Notes under the pieces: model-generated
The model's database searches: none
What the model saw: only the letters and a program-made list of their open reading frames with translations
Told to the model about the DNA's origin: nothing
Assembly (NCBI GenBank): GCA_027186245.1
Contig: CP114481.1
Location: 38,657,501 to 38,721,500, forward strand
Source of the DNA: Coriaria nepalensis
Lineage: Eukaryota > Streptophyta > Magnoliopsida > Cucurbitales > Coriariaceae
Length of the DNA stretch: 64,000 bases
Direction: 5' to 3'
Made by a program: the position numbers and the translations under genes
Part shown: positions 1-13,214 of the stretch, in pieces
Layout: the number at the start of each line of letters is the position of its first letter
How positions within the stretch are numbered: position 1 is the first letter of the stretch

Positions 1-609
1 TTTTGCACTACAAACACAAGTTTTGTGCATAAGTTCCAAATGATCAATGCAAGGAAAGTGTGCATTCGTTTAACTTAAAATCATTTCAATGAGTCATTTA
101 AAGTCAATAATTTATTTCATAGCAAGTCGAACGAATTCAATTTTTGCACTACAAACACAAGTTTTGTGCATAAGTTGCGAATGATCATTGCAAGGAAAGT
201 GTGCATTCGTTTAACCTTAAAATCAATTCAATGAGTCATTTCAAGTCAATAACTTATTTCAAAGCAAGTCGAACGAATTCTATTTTTGCACTACAAACAC
301 AAGTTTTGTGCATAACTTCCAAATGATCATTGCAAGGAAAGTTGGCATTCGTTTAACCTTAAAATCATTTCAATGAGTCATTTCAAGTCGATATCTTATT
401 TCAAAGTAATTCGAACGAGCACTATTTTTGCTCTACAAATGCAAGTTTTGTGCATAACTTGCACATGATCAATGCAAGGAAACTGTGCATTCGTTTAACC
501 TTAAAGTCATTTCAATGTGTCTTTTCAAGTCAATAACTTATTTCAAAGCAAGTCGAAAGAATTCTATTTTTTCACTACAAATGCAAGTTTTGGGCATAAC
601 TTGCAAATG
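1..609. repeat. Irregular monomers at left edge, part copied at 3976
   Basis: About four monomers without tandem HOR order inside this block. The first about 360 bp share rare variants with 3976-4335 at an offset of 3975 bp, including a one-base deletion (TTTAACTTAAAA instead of TTTAACCTTAAAA) at about 72 and 4047, and TTTCATAGCAAG just after it. Beyond about 360 the two copies lose register. The monomer near 416 carries the EcoRI-negative end CGAGCAC. The block probably continues an HOR that lies to the left of the window. Confidence 0.75.
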
Positions 610-1887
610 ATCAATGCAAGGAAATTGTGCATTCCTTTAACCTTAAAATCATTTCAATGAGTCATTTCAAGTCAATAACTTATTTCAAAGCAATTCGAAG
701 GAATTCTATTTTTGCACTACAACCACAAGTTTTGTGCATAACTTGCAAATGATCAATGCAAGGAAAGTGTGCATTCGTTTAACCTTTATATCATTTCAGA
801 GAGTCATTACAAGTCAATAACTTATTTCAAAGCAAGTCGAACGAATTCTATTTTTGCACTACAAATGCAAGTTTTGGGCATAACTTGCAAATAATCAATG
901 CAAGGAAAGTGTGCATTCGTTTAACCTTAAAATCATTTCAATGAGTCATTTTAAGTCAATAATTTATTTCAAACCAAGTCGAACGAATTCCATTTTTGCA
1001 CTACAAATGCAAGTTTTGGGCATAACTTGCAAATGATCAATGCAAGGAAAGTGTGCATTCGTTTAACCTTAAAATCATTTCAATGAGTCATTTCAAGTCA
1101 ATAACTTATTTCAAAGCAAGTCGAACGAATTCTATTTTTGCACTACAAACACAAGTTTTCTGCATAACTTGCAAATGATCAATGCAAGGAAAGTGTGCAT
1201 TCGTTTGACCTTAAAATCATTTCAATGAGTCATTTCAAGTTTATATCTTATTTCAAAGCGAGTCGAACGAATTCTATTTTTGCACTACAAACACAAGGTT
1301 TCTGCATAACTTGCAAATGATCAATGCAAGGAAAGTGTGCATTCGTTTAACCTTTAAATCATTTCAATGAGTCATTTCAAGTCAATAACTTATTTCAAAG
1401 CAAGTCGAACGAATTCTATTTTTGCACTAAAAACACAAGTTTTGTGCATAACTTGCAAATGATCAATGTAAGGAAAGTGTGCATTCATTTAACCTTTAAA
1501 TCATTTCAGAGAGTCATTACAAGTCAATAACTTATTTCAAAGCAAGTCGAACGAATTCTATTTTTGCACTACAAATGCAAGTTTTGGGCATAACTTGCAA
1601 ATAATCAATGCAAGGAAAGTGTGCATTCGTTTAACCTTAAAATCATTTCAATGAGTCATTTCAAGTCAATAACTTATTTCAAAGCAATTCGAAAGAATTC
1701 TATTTTTGCACTACAACCACAAGTTTTGTGCATAACTTGCAAATGATCAATGCAAGGAAAGTGTGCATTCGTTTAACCTTTAAATCATTTCAGAGAGTCA
1801 TTACAAGTCAATAACTTATTTCAAAGCAAGTCGAACGAATTCTATTTTTGCACTACAATTGCAAGTTTTGGGCATAACTTGCAAATA
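610..1887. repeat. 9-mer higher-order repeat, copy 1 (1278 bp)
   Basis: First copy of a nine-monomer unit. Diagnostic variants recur exactly 1278 bp later: AAATTGTGCATTCC at about 622 and 1900, AAACCAAGTC at 971 and 2249, and TTTGACC at about 1204 and 2482. I saw no difference between the copies in the parts I compared. The left limit is set by the first mismatch, AAATGATC at 609 against AAATAATC at 1887. I saw no monomer with the EcoRI-negative CGAGCAC end in this unit. Confidence 0.9.
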
Positions 1888-3165
1888 ATCAATGCAAGGA
1901 AATTGTGCATTCCTTTAACCTTAAAATCATTTCAATGAGTCATTTCAAGTCAATAACTTATTTCAAAGCAATTCGAAGGAATTCTATTTTTGCACTACAA
2001 CCACAAGTTTTGTGCATAACTTGCAAATGATCAATGCAAGGAAAGTGTGCATTCGTTTAACCTTTATATCATTTCAGAGAGTCATTACAAGTCAATAACT
2101 TATTTCAAAGCAAGTCGAACGAATTCTATTTTTGCACTACAAATGCAAGTTTTGGGCATAACTTGCAAATAATCAATGCAAGGAAAGTGTGCATTCGTTT
2201 AACCTTAAAATCATTTCAATGAGTCATTTTAAGTCAATAATTTATTTCAAACCAAGTCGAACGAATTCCATTTTTGCACTACAAATGCAAGTTTTGGGCA
2301 TAACTTGCAAATGATCAATGCAAGGAAAGTGTGCATTCGTTTAACCTTAAAATCATTTCAATGAGTCATTTCAAGTCAATAACTTATTTCAAAGCAAGTC
2401 GAACGAATTCTATTTTTGCACTACAAACACAAGTTTTCTGCATAACTTGCAAATGATCAATGCAAGGAAAGTGTGCATTCGTTTGACCTTAAAATCATTT
2501 CAATGAGTCATTTCAAGTTTATATCTTATTTCAAAGCGAGTCGAACGAATTCTATTTTTGCACTACAAACACAAGGTTTCTGCATAACTTGCAAATGATC
2601 AATGCAAGGAAAGTGTGCATTCGTTTAACCTTTAAATCATTTCAATGAGTCATTTCAAGTCAATAACTTATTTCAAAGCAAGTCGAACGAATTCTATTTT
2701 TGCACTAAAAACACAAGTTTTGTGCATAACTTGCAAATGATCAATGTAAGGAAAGTGTGCATTCATTTAACCTTTAAATCATTTCAGAGAGTCATTACAA
2801 GTCAATAACTTATTTCAAAGCAAGTCGAACGAATTCTATTTTTGCACTACAAATGCAAGTTTTGGGCATAACTTGCAAATAATCAATGCAAGGAAAGTGT
2901 GCATTCGTTTAACCTTAAAATCATTTCAATGAGTCATTTCAAGTCAATAACTTATTTCAAAGCAATTCGAAAGAATTCTATTTTTGCACTACAACCACAA
3001 GTTTTGTGCATAACTTGCAAATGATCAATGCAAGGAAAGTGTGCATTCGTTTAACCTTTAAATCATTTCAGAGAGTCATTACAAGTCAATAACTTATTTC
3101 AAAGCAAGTCGAACGAATTCTATTTTTGCACTACAATTGCAAGTTTTGGGCATAACTTGCAAATA
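1888..3165. repeat. 9-mer higher-order repeat, copy 2 (1278 bp)
   Basis: Second tandem copy of the nine-monomer unit. It carries the same rare variants in the same order as copy 1, including AAGGTTTCTGC at about 2574 and CACTAAAAACAC at about 2703. The next monomer, from about 3166, departs at the first diagnostic site (AAAGTGTGC in place of AAATTGTGC), so no third copy is present, although single monomers of the same type continue to the right. Confidence 0.9.
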
Positions 3166-3950
3166 ATCAATGCAAGGAAAGTGTGCATTCGTTTAACCTT
3201 AAAATCATTTCAATGAGTCATTTCAAGTCAATAATTTATTTCAAAGCAAGTCGAACGAATTCCATTTTTGCACTACATATGCAAGTTTTGGGCATAACTT
3301 GCAAATGATCAATGCAAGGAAAGTGTGCATTCGTTTAACCTTAAAATCATTTCAATGAGTCATTTCAAGTTAATAACTTATTTCAAAGAAAGTCGAACGA
3401 ATTCTATTTTTGCACTACAAACACAAGTTTTGTGCATAACTTGCAAATGATCAATGCAAGGAAAGTGTGCATTCGTTTAACCTTTAAATCATTTCAGAGA
3501 GTCATTACAAGTCAATAACTTATTTCAAAGCAAGTCGAACGAATTCTATTTTTGCACTACAATTGCAAGTTTTGGGCATAACTTGCAAATAATCAATGCA
3601 AGGAAAGTGTGCATTCGTTTAACCTTCAAATCATTTCAATGAGTCATTTCCAGTCAATAACTTATTTCAAAGCAAGTCGAAAGAATTCTATTTTTGCACT
3701 ACAAATGCAAGTTTTGGGCATAACTTGCAAATGATCAATGCAAGGAAAGTGTGCATTCGTTTAACCTTAAAATCATTTCAATGAGTCATTTCAAGTTAAT
3801 AACTTATTTCAAAGAAAGTCGAACGAATTCTATTTTTGCACTACAAACACAAGTTTTGTGCATAACTTGCAAATGATCAATGCAAGGAAAGTGTGCATTC
3901 GTTTGACCTTAAAATCATTTCAATAAGTCATTTCAAGTATATATCTTATT
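3166..3950. repeat. Mixed monomers with a 3-mer duplication
   Basis: These monomers are related to the 9-mer types but are in a different order. TTTCAAAGAAAGTCG occurs at 3381 and again at 3807, 426 bp or three monomers apart, and about 200 bp to the left of each point agree. A TTTGACC monomer with the GCGAGTCG end (near 3903-3960) resembles the one at about 1204-1262 inside the 9-mer unit, 19 monomers away. The block looks like scrambled derivatives of the 9-mer. Confidence 0.7.
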
Positions 3951-6900
3951 TCAAAGCGAGTCGAACGAATTCTATTTTTGCACTACAGACACAAGTTTTG
4001 TGCATAACTTCCAAGTGATCAATGCAAAGAAAGTGTGCATTCGTTTAACTTAAAATCATTTCAATGAGTCATTTAAAGTCAATAATTTATTTCATAGCAA
4101 GTCGAACGAATTCAATTTTTGCACTACAAACACAAGTTTTGTGCATAAGTTGCAAATGATCATTGCAAGGAAAGTGTGCATTCGTTTAACCTTAAAATCA
4201 ATTCAATGAGTCATTTCAAGTCAATAACTTATTTCAAAGCAAGTCGAACGAATTCTATTTTTGCACTACAAACACAAGTTTTGTGCATAACTTCCAAATG
4301 ATCATTGCAAGGAAAGTGTGCATTCGTTTAACCTTAAAATCAATTCAATAAGTCATATCAAGTCAATAACTTATTTCAAAGCAAGTCGAACGAATTCTAT
4401 TTTTGCACTACAACCACAAGGTTTCTGCATAAGTTGCAAATGATCAATGCAAGGAAAGTGTGCATTCGTTTAACCTTAAAATCATGTCAATGAGTCATTT
4501 CAAGTCGATATCTTATTTCAAAGTAATTCGAACGACCACTATTTTTGCACTACAAATGCAAGTTTTGTGCATAACTTGCACATGATCGATGCAAGGAAAC
4601 TGTGCTTTCGTTTAACCTTAAAATAATTACAATGTGTCTTTTCAAGTCAATGACTTATTTCAAAGCAAGTCGAAAGAATTCTATTTTTTCACTACAAATG
4701 CAAGTTTTGGGCATAACTTGCAAATGATCAATGCAAGGAAAGTGTGCATTCGTTTAACCTTAAAATCAATTCAATGAGTCATTTCAAGTCAATAACTTAT
4801 TTCAAAGCAAGTCGAACGAATTCTATTTTTGCACTACAAACACAACTTTTGGGCATAACTCCCAAATGATCATTGCAAGGAAAGTGTGCATTCGTTTAAC
4901 CTTAAAATCAATTCAATAAGTCATATCAAGTCAATAACTTATTTCAAAGCAAGTCGAACGAATTCTATTTTTGCACTACAAACACAAGGTTTCTGCATAA
5001 CTTGCAAATGATCAATGCAAGGAAAGTGTGCATTCGTTTAACCTTAAAATCATTTCAATGAGTCATTTCAAGTCGATATCTTATTTCAAAGTAATTCGAA
5101 CGAGCACTATTTTTGCTCTACAAATGCAAGTTTTGTGCATAACTTGCACATGATCAATGCAAGGAAACTGTGCATTCGTTTAACCTTAAAATCATTTCAA
5201 TGTGTCTTTTCAAGTCAATAACTTATTTCAAAGCAAGTCGAAAGAATTCTATTTTTTCACTACAAATGCAAATTTTGGGCATAACTTGCAAATGATCAAT
5301 GCAAGGAAAGTGTGCATTCGTTTAACCTTAAAATCATTTCAATGAGTCATTTCAAGTTGATATCTTATTTCAAAGCAATTCGAAAGAATTTTATTTTTGC
5401 ACTACAACCACAAGTTTTGTGCATAACTTGCAAATGATCAATGCAAGGAAAGTGTGCATTCGTTTAACCTTTAAATCATTTCAGAGAGTCATTTCAAGTC
5501 AATATCTTATTTCAAAGTAAGTCGAACGAGCACTATTTTTGCACTACAAATGCAAGTTTTGTGCATAACTTGCACATTATTAATGCAAGGAAAGTGTGCA
5601 TTCGTTTAACCTTAAAATCATTTCAATGAGTCATTTCAAGTCAATAACTTATTTTAAAGCAAGTCGAAAGAATTCTATTTTTTCACTACAAATGCAAGTT
5701 TTGGGCATAACTTGCAAATGATCAATGCAAGGAAAGTGTGCATTCGTTTAACCTTAAAATCATTTCAATGAGTCATTTCAAGTTGATATCTTATTTCAAA
5801 GCAATTCGAAGGAATTCTATTTTTGCACTACAACCACAAGTTTTGTGCATAACTTGCAAATGATCAATGCAAGGAAAGTGTGCATTCGTTTAACCTTAAA
5901 ATCATTTCAATGAGTCATTTCCAGTCAATAACTTATTTCAAAGCAAATCGAACGAATTCTATTTTTGCCCTACAAACAGAAGTTTTCTGCATAACTTGCA
6001 AATGATCAATGCAAGTAAAGTGTGCATTCGTTTAACCTTTAAATCATTTCAATGAGTCATTTCAAGTCAATAACTTATTTCGAAGCAAGTCGAATGAATT
6101 CTATTTTTGCACTACAAACAGAAGTTTCTTTCATAACTTGCAAATGATCAGTGCAAGGAAAGTGTGCATTCGTTTAACCTTTAAATCATTTCAATGAGTC
6201 ATTTCAAGTCAACAACTGATTTCAAAGAAAGTCGAACGAATTCTATTTTTGCACTACAAACACAAGTTTTGTGCATAACTTGCAAATGCTCAATGCAAGG
6301 AAAGTGTGCATTCGTTTAACCTTAAAATCATTTCAATGAGTCATTTCAAGTCGATATCTTATTTCAAAGTAAGTCGAACGAGCACTATTTTTGCACTACA
6401 AATGCAAGTTTGGTGCATAACTTGCGCATTATTAATGCAAGGAAACTGTGCATTCGTTTAACCTTAAAATCATTTCAATGAGTCATTTCAAGTCAATAAT
6501 TTATTTCAAAGCAAGTCGAACGAATTCCATTTTTGCACTACAAACACAAGTTTTGTGCATAACTTGCAAATGATCAATGCAAGGAAAGTGTGCATTCGTT
6601 TAACCTTAAAATCATTTCAATGAGTCATTTCAAGTCGATATCTTATTTCAAAGTAATTCGAACGAGCACTATTTTTGCACTACAAATGCAAGTTTTGTGC
6701 ATAACTTGCACATGATCAATGCAAGGAAACTGTGCTTTCGTTTAACCTTAAAATCATTTCAATGTGTCTTTTCAAGTCAATGACTTATTTCAAAGCAAGT
6801 CGAAAGAATTCTATTTTTTCACTACAAATGCAAGTTTTGGGCATAACTTGCAAATTATCAATGCAAGGAAAGTGTGCATTCGTTTAACCTTAAAATCAAT

Positions 6901-7671
6901 TCAATGAGTCATTTCAAGTCAATAACTTATTTCAAAGCAAGTCGAACGAATTCTATTTTTGCACTACAAACACAACTTTTGGGCATAACTTCCAAATGAT
7001 CATTGCAAGGAAAGTGTGCATTCGTTTAACCTTAAAATCAATTCAATAAGTCATATCAAGTCAATAACTTATTTCAAAGCAAGTCGAACGAATTCTATTT
7101 TTGCACTACAAACACAAGGTTTCTGCATAACTTGCAAATGATCAATGCAAGGAAAGTGTGCATTCGTTTAACCTTTAAATCATTTCAATGAGTCATTTCA
7201 AGTCGATATCTTATTTCAAAGTAATTCGAACGAGCACTATTTTTGCTCTACAAATGCAAGTTTTGTGCATAACTTGCACATGATCAATGCAAGGAAACTG
7301 TGCATTCGTTTAACCTTAAAATCATTTCAATGTGTCTTTTCAAGTCAATAACTTATTTCAATGCAAGTCGAAAGAATTCTATTTTTTCACTACAAATGCA
7401 AGTTTTGGGCATAACTTGCAAATGATCAATGCAAGGAAAGTGTGCATTCGTTTAACCTTAAAATTATTTCAATGAGTCATTTCAAGTTGATATCTTATTT
7501 CAAAGCAATTCGAAGGAATTTTATTTTTGCACTACAACCACAAGTTTTGTGGATAACTTGCAAATGATCAATGCAAGGAAAGTGTGCATTCGTTTAACCT
7601 TTAAATCATTTCAGAGAGTCATTTCAAGTCAATATCTTATTTCAAAGTAAGTCGAACGAGCACTATTTTTG
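3951..7671. repeat. Mixed monomers with a segment repeated at 2130 bp
   Basis: About 26 monomers. A segment of roughly eight monomers from about 4500 to 5640 recurs at about 6630 to 7770, exactly 2130 bp (15 monomers) away. The shared markers include the GCTTTCG variant (about 4602 and 6732), TTTTGCTCTACAAATG (5111 and 7241), AATTTTATTTTTGC (about 5387 and 7517) and CACATTATTAATGC (about 5574 and 7704). Many monomers here have the EcoRI-negative CGAGCAC end, often preceded by GATATC. Part of this block (about 5864-7344) is also copied at 15660-17140. Confidence 0.75.
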
Positions 7672-10439
7672 CACTACAAATGCAAGTTTTGTGCATAACT
7701 TGCACATTATTAATGCAAGGAAAGTGTGCATTCGTTTAACCTTAAAATCATTTCAATGAGTCATTTCAAGTCAATAACTTATTTCAAAGCAAGTCGAACG
7801 AATTCTATTTTTGCACTACAAACACAAGTTTTGTGCATAATTTCCAAATGATCATTGCAAGGAAAGTGTGCATTCGTTTAACCTTAAAATCAATTCAATA
7901 AGTCATATCAAGTCAATAACTTATTTCAAAGCAAGTCGAACGAATTCTATTTTTGCACTACAACCACAAGGTTTCTGCATAACTTGCAAATGATCAATGC
8001 AAGGAAAGTGTGCATTCGTTTAACCTTAAAATCATTTCAATGAGTCATTTCAAGTCGATATCTTATTTCAAAGTAATTCGAACGAGCACTATTTTTGCAC
8101 TACAAATGCAAGTTTTGTGCATAACTTGCACATGATCGATGCAAGGAAACTGTGCTTTCGTTTAACCTTAAAATCATTTCAATGTGTCTTTTCAAGTCAA
8201 TGACTTATTTCAAAGCAAGTCGAAAGAATTCTATTTTTTCACTACAAATGCAAGTTTTGGGCATAACTTGCAAATGATCAATGCAAGGAAAGTGTGCATT
8301 CGTTTAACCTTAAAATCATTTCAATGAGTCATTTCAAGTCAATAACTTATTTCAAAGCAAGTCGAAAGAATTCTATTTTTGCACTACAAATGCAAGTTTT
8401 GGGCATAACTTGCAAATAATCAATGCAAGGAAAGTGTGCATTCGTTTAACCTTAAAATCATTTCAATAAGTCATTTCAAGTCAATAACTTATTTCAAAGC
8501 AAGTCGAATGAATTCTATTTTTGCACTACAAACACAAGTTTTGGGCATAACTTGCAAATGATCAATGCAAGGAAAGTGTGCATTCGTTTAACCTTAAAAT
8601 CATTTCAATGAGTCATTTCCAGTCAATAACTTATTTCAAAGCAAGTCGAACGAATTCTATTTTTGGACTACAAACACAAGTTTTGTGCATAACTTGCAAA
8701 TGATCAATGCGAGGAATGTGTGCATTCGTTTAACCTTTAAATCATTTCAATGTGTCATTTCAAGTCGATATCTTATTTCAAAGCAAGTCGAAGGAATTCT
8801 ATTTTTGCACTACAAACACAAGTTTTGTGCATAACTTGCAAATGATCATTGCAAGGAAAGTGTGCATTCGTTTAACCTTAAAATCAATTCAATGAGTCAT
8901 TTCAAGTCAATAACGTATTTTAAAGCAAGTCGAACAAATTCTATTTTTGCACTACAAACACAAGTTTTGTGCATAACTTCCCAATGATCATTGCAAGGAA
9001 AGTGTGCATTCGTTTAACCTTAAAATCAATTCAATAAGTCATATCAAGTCAATAACTTATTTCAAAGCAAGTCGAACGAATTCTATTTTTGCACTACAAA
9101 CACAAGGTTTCTGCATAACTTGCAAATGATCAATGCAAGGAAAGTGTGCATTCGTTTAACCTTAAAATCATTTCAATGAGTCATTTCAAGTCGATATCTT
9201 ATTTCAAAGTAATTCGAACGAGCACTATTTTTGCTCTACAAATGCAAGTTTTGTGCATAACTTGCACATGATCAATGCAAGGAAACTGTGCATTCGTTTA
9301 ACCTTAAAATCATTTCAATGTGTCTTTTCAAGTCAATAACTTATTTTAAAGCAAGTCGAAAGAATTCTATTTTTTCACTACAAATGCAAGTTTTGGGCAT
9401 AACTTGCAAATGATCAATGCAAGGAAAGTGTGCATTCGTTTAACCTTAAAATCATTTCAATGAGTCATTTCAAGTTGATATCTTATTTCAAAGCAATTCG
9501 AAGGAATTCTATTTTTGCACTACAACCACAAGTTTTGTGCATAACTTGCAAATGATCAATGCAAGGAAAGTGTGCATTCGTTTAACCTTAAAATCATTTC
9601 AATGAGTCATTTCCAGTCAATAACTTATTTCAAAGCAAATCGAACGAATTCTATTTTTGCCCTACAAACAGAAGTTTTCTGCATAACTTGCAAATGATCA
9701 ATGCAAGGAAAGTGTGCATTCGTTTAACCTTTAAATCATTTCAATGAGTCATTTCAAGTCAATAACTTATTTCGAAGCAAGTCGAACGAATTCTATTTTT
9801 GCACTACAAACAGAAGTTTTTTTCATAACTTGCAAATGATTAGTGCAAGGAAAGTGTGCATTCGTTTAACCTTTAAATCATTTCAATGAGTCATTTCAAG
9901 TCAACAACTTATTTCAAAGCAAGTCGAACGAATTCTATTTTTGCACTACAAACACAAGTTTTGTGCATAACTTGCAAATGCTCAATGCAAGGAAAGTGTG
10001 CATTCGTTTAACCTTAAAATCATTTCAATGAGTCATTTCAAGTCGATATCTTATTTCAAAGTAAGTCGAACGAGCACTATTTTTGCACTACAAATGCAAG
10101 TTTGGTGCATAACTTGCACATTATTAATGCAAGGAAACTGTGCATTCGTTTAACCTTAAAATCATTTCAATGAGTCATTTCAAGTCAATGACTTATTTCA
10201 AAGCAAGTCGAAAGAATTCTATTTTTTCACTACAAATGCAAGTTTTGGGCATAACTTGCAAATGATCAATGCAAGGAAAGTGTGCATTCGTTTAACCTTA
10301 AAATCAATTCAATGAGTCATTTCAAGTCAATAACTTATTTCAAAGCAAGTCGAACGAATTCTATTTTTGCACTGCAAACACAACTTTTGGGCATAACTTC
10401 CAAATGATCATTGCAAGGAAAGTGTGCATTCGTTTAACT
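7672..10439. repeat. 2768-bp higher-order repeat, copy 1
   Basis: First copy of an HOR of 20 monomers from which 72 bp are missing (20 x 142 - 72 = 2768). Markers spaced exactly 2768 bp apart include CATGATCGATGC (8131, 10899, 13667) and AATGCGAGGAATGTG (8705, 11473, 14241). The first 50 bp or so do not match copy 2 well, so the left edge is approximate. The deletion that defines the unit lies at its right end, near 10438. Confidence 0.88.
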
Positions 10440-10446
10440 CACTACA
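10430..10446. other. 72-bp intra-monomer deletion junction
   Basis: The sequence jumps from CGTTTAAC (monomer position about 75) straight to TCACTACAAATG (position about 6 of a following monomer). This removes the TCATTTCAA repeats, the CAAGTC repeats and the EcoRI site, and leaves about half a monomer. The 72-bp size follows from the HOR period. One base of ambiguity at the join is compatible with end joining or slippage. Confidence 0.9.
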
Positions 10447-13207
10447 AATGCAAGTTTTGGGCATAACTTGCAAATGATCAATGCAAGGAAAGTGTGCATT
10501 CGTTTAACCTTAAAATCATTTCAATGAGTCATTTCAAGTCAATAACTTATTTCAAAGCAAGTCGAACGAATTCTATTTTTGCACTACAAACACAAGTTTT
10601 GTGCATAACTTCCAAATGATCATTGCATGGAAAGTGTCCATTCGTTTAACCTTAAAATCAATTCAATAAGTCATATCAAGTCAATAACTTATTTCAAAGC
10701 AAGTCGAACGAATTCTATTTTTGCACTACAACCACAAGGTTTCTGCATAACTTGCAAATGATCAATGCAAGGAAAGTGTGCATTCGTTTAACCTTAAAAT
10801 CATTTCAATGAGTCATTTCAAGTCGATATCTTATTTCAAAGTAATTCGAACGAGCACTATTTTTGCACTACAAATGCAAGTTTTGTGCATAACTTGCACA
10901 TGATCGATGCAAGGAAACTGTGCTTTCGTTTAACCTTAAAATCATTTCAATGTGTCTTTTCAAGTCAATGACTTATTTCAAAGCAAGTCGAAAGAATTCT
11001 ATTTTTTCACTACAAATGCAAGTTTTGGGCATAACTTGCAAATGATCAATGCAAGGAAAGTGTGCATTCGTTTAACCTTAAAATCATTTCAATGAGTCAT
11101 TTCAAGTCAATAACTTATTTCAAAGCAAGTCGAAAGAATTCTATTTTTGCACAACAAATGCAAGTTTTGGGCATAACTTGCAAATAATCAATGCAAGGAA
11201 AGTGTGCATTCGTTTAACCTTAAAATCATTTCAATAAGTCATTTCAAGTCAATAACTTATTTCAAAGCAAGTCGAATGAATTCTATTTTTGCACTACAAA
11301 CACAAGTTTTGGGCATAACTTGCAAATGATCAATGCAAGGAAAGTGTGCATTCGTTTAACCTTAAAATCATTTCAATGAGTCATTTCCAGTCAATAACTT
11401 ATTTCAAAGCAAGTCGAACGAATTCTATTTTTGGACTACAAACACAAGTTTTGTGCATAACTTGCAAATGATCAATGCGAGGAATGTGTGCATTCGTTTA
11501 ACCTTTAAATCATTTCAATGTGTCATTTCAAGTCGATATCTTATTTCAAAGCAAGTCGAAGGAATTCTATTTTTGCACTACAAACACAAGTTTTGTGCAT
11601 AACTTGCAAATGATCATTGCAAGGAAAGTGTGCATTCGTTTAACCTTAAAATCAATTCAATGAGTCATTTCAAGTCAATAACGTATTTTAAAGCAAGTCG
11701 AACAAATTCTATTTTTGCACTACAAACACAAGTTTTGTGCATAACTTCCCAATGATCATTGCAAGGAAAGTGTGCATTCGTTTAACCTTAAAATCAATTC
11801 AATAAGTCATATCAAGTCAATAACTTATTTCAAAGCAAGTCGAACGAATTCTATTTTTGCACTACAAACACAAGGTTTCTGCATAACTTGCAAATGATCA
11901 ATGCAAGGAAAGTGTGCATTCGTTTAACCTTAAAATCATTTCAATGAGTCATTTCAAGTCGATATCTTATTTCAAAGTAATTCGAACGAGCACTATTTTT
12001 GCTCTACAAATGCAAGTTTTGTGCATAACTTGCACATGATCAATGCAAGGAAACTGTGCATTCGTTTAACCTTAAAATCATTTCAATGTGTCTTTTCAAG
12101 TCAATAACTTATTTTAAAGCAAGTCGAAAGAATTCTATTTTTTCACTACAAATGCAAGTTTTGGGCATAACTTGCAAATGATCAATGCAAGGAAAGTGTG
12201 CATTCGTTTAACCTTAAAATCATTTCAATGAGTCATTTCAAGTTGATATCTTATTTCAAAGCAATTCGAAGGAATTCTATTTTTGCACTACAACCACAAG
12301 TTTTGTGCATAACTTGCAAATGATCAATGCAAGGAAAGTGTGCATTCGTTTAACCTTAAAATCATTTCAATGAGTCATTTCCAGTCAATAACTTATTTCA
12401 AAGCAAATCGAACGAATTCTATTTTTGCCCTACAAACAGAAGTTTTCTGCATAACTTGCAAATGATCAATGCAAGGAAAGTGTGCATTCGTTTAACCTTT
12501 AAATCATTTCAATGAGTCATTTCAAGTCAATAACTTATTTCGAAGCAAGTCGAACGAATTCTATTTTTGCACTACAAACAGAAGTTTTTTTCATAACTTG
12601 CAAATGATCAGTGCAAGGAAAGTGTGCATTCGTTTAACCTTTAAATCATTTCAATGAGTCATTTCAAGTCAACAACTTATTTCAAAGCAAGTCGAACGAA
12701 TTCTATTTTTGCACTACAAACACAAGTTTTGTGCATAACTTGCAAATGCTCAATGCAAGGAAAGTGTGCATTCGTTTAACCTTAAAATCATTTCAATGAG
12801 TCATTTCAAGTCGATATCTTATTTCAAAGTAAGTCGAACGAGCACTATTTTTGCACTACAAATGCAAGTTTGGTGCATAACTTGCACATTATTAATGCAA
12901 GGAAACTGTGCATTCGTTTAACCTTAAAATCATTTCAATGAGTCATTTCAAGTCAATGACTTATTTCAAAGCAAGTCGAAAGAATTCTATTTTTTCACTA
13001 CAAATGCAAGTTTTGGGCATAACTTGCAAATGATCAATGCAAGGAAAGTGTGCATTCGTTTAACCTTAAAATCAATTCAATGAGTCATTTCAAGTCAATA
13101 ACTTATTTCAAAGCAAGTCGAACGAATTCTATTTTTGCACTACAAACACAACTTTTGGGCATAACTTCCAAATGATCATTGCAAGGAAAGTGTGCATTCG
13201 TTTAACT
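10440..13207. repeat. 2768-bp higher-order repeat, copy 2
   Basis: Second full copy, ending with the same 72-bp deletion near 13206. Copies 1 and 2 share private variants that copy 3 lacks, namely TTTTGGACTAC (about 8663 and 11431) and ATAACGTATTTTAAAG (8911 and 11679). They are therefore the closest pair. Confidence 0.9.
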
Positions 13208-13214
13208 CACTACA
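13198..13214. other. Second copy of the 72-bp deletion junction
   Basis: This is the same CGTTTAAC to TCACTACAAATG join, exactly 2768 bp to the right of the first. Identical breakpoints show that the deletion occurred once and was then amplified with its HOR. It is the best marker for this HOR. No such join occurs at the corresponding left position near 7670, which limits the number of units derived from the deleted ancestor to those seen here. Confidence 0.9.
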
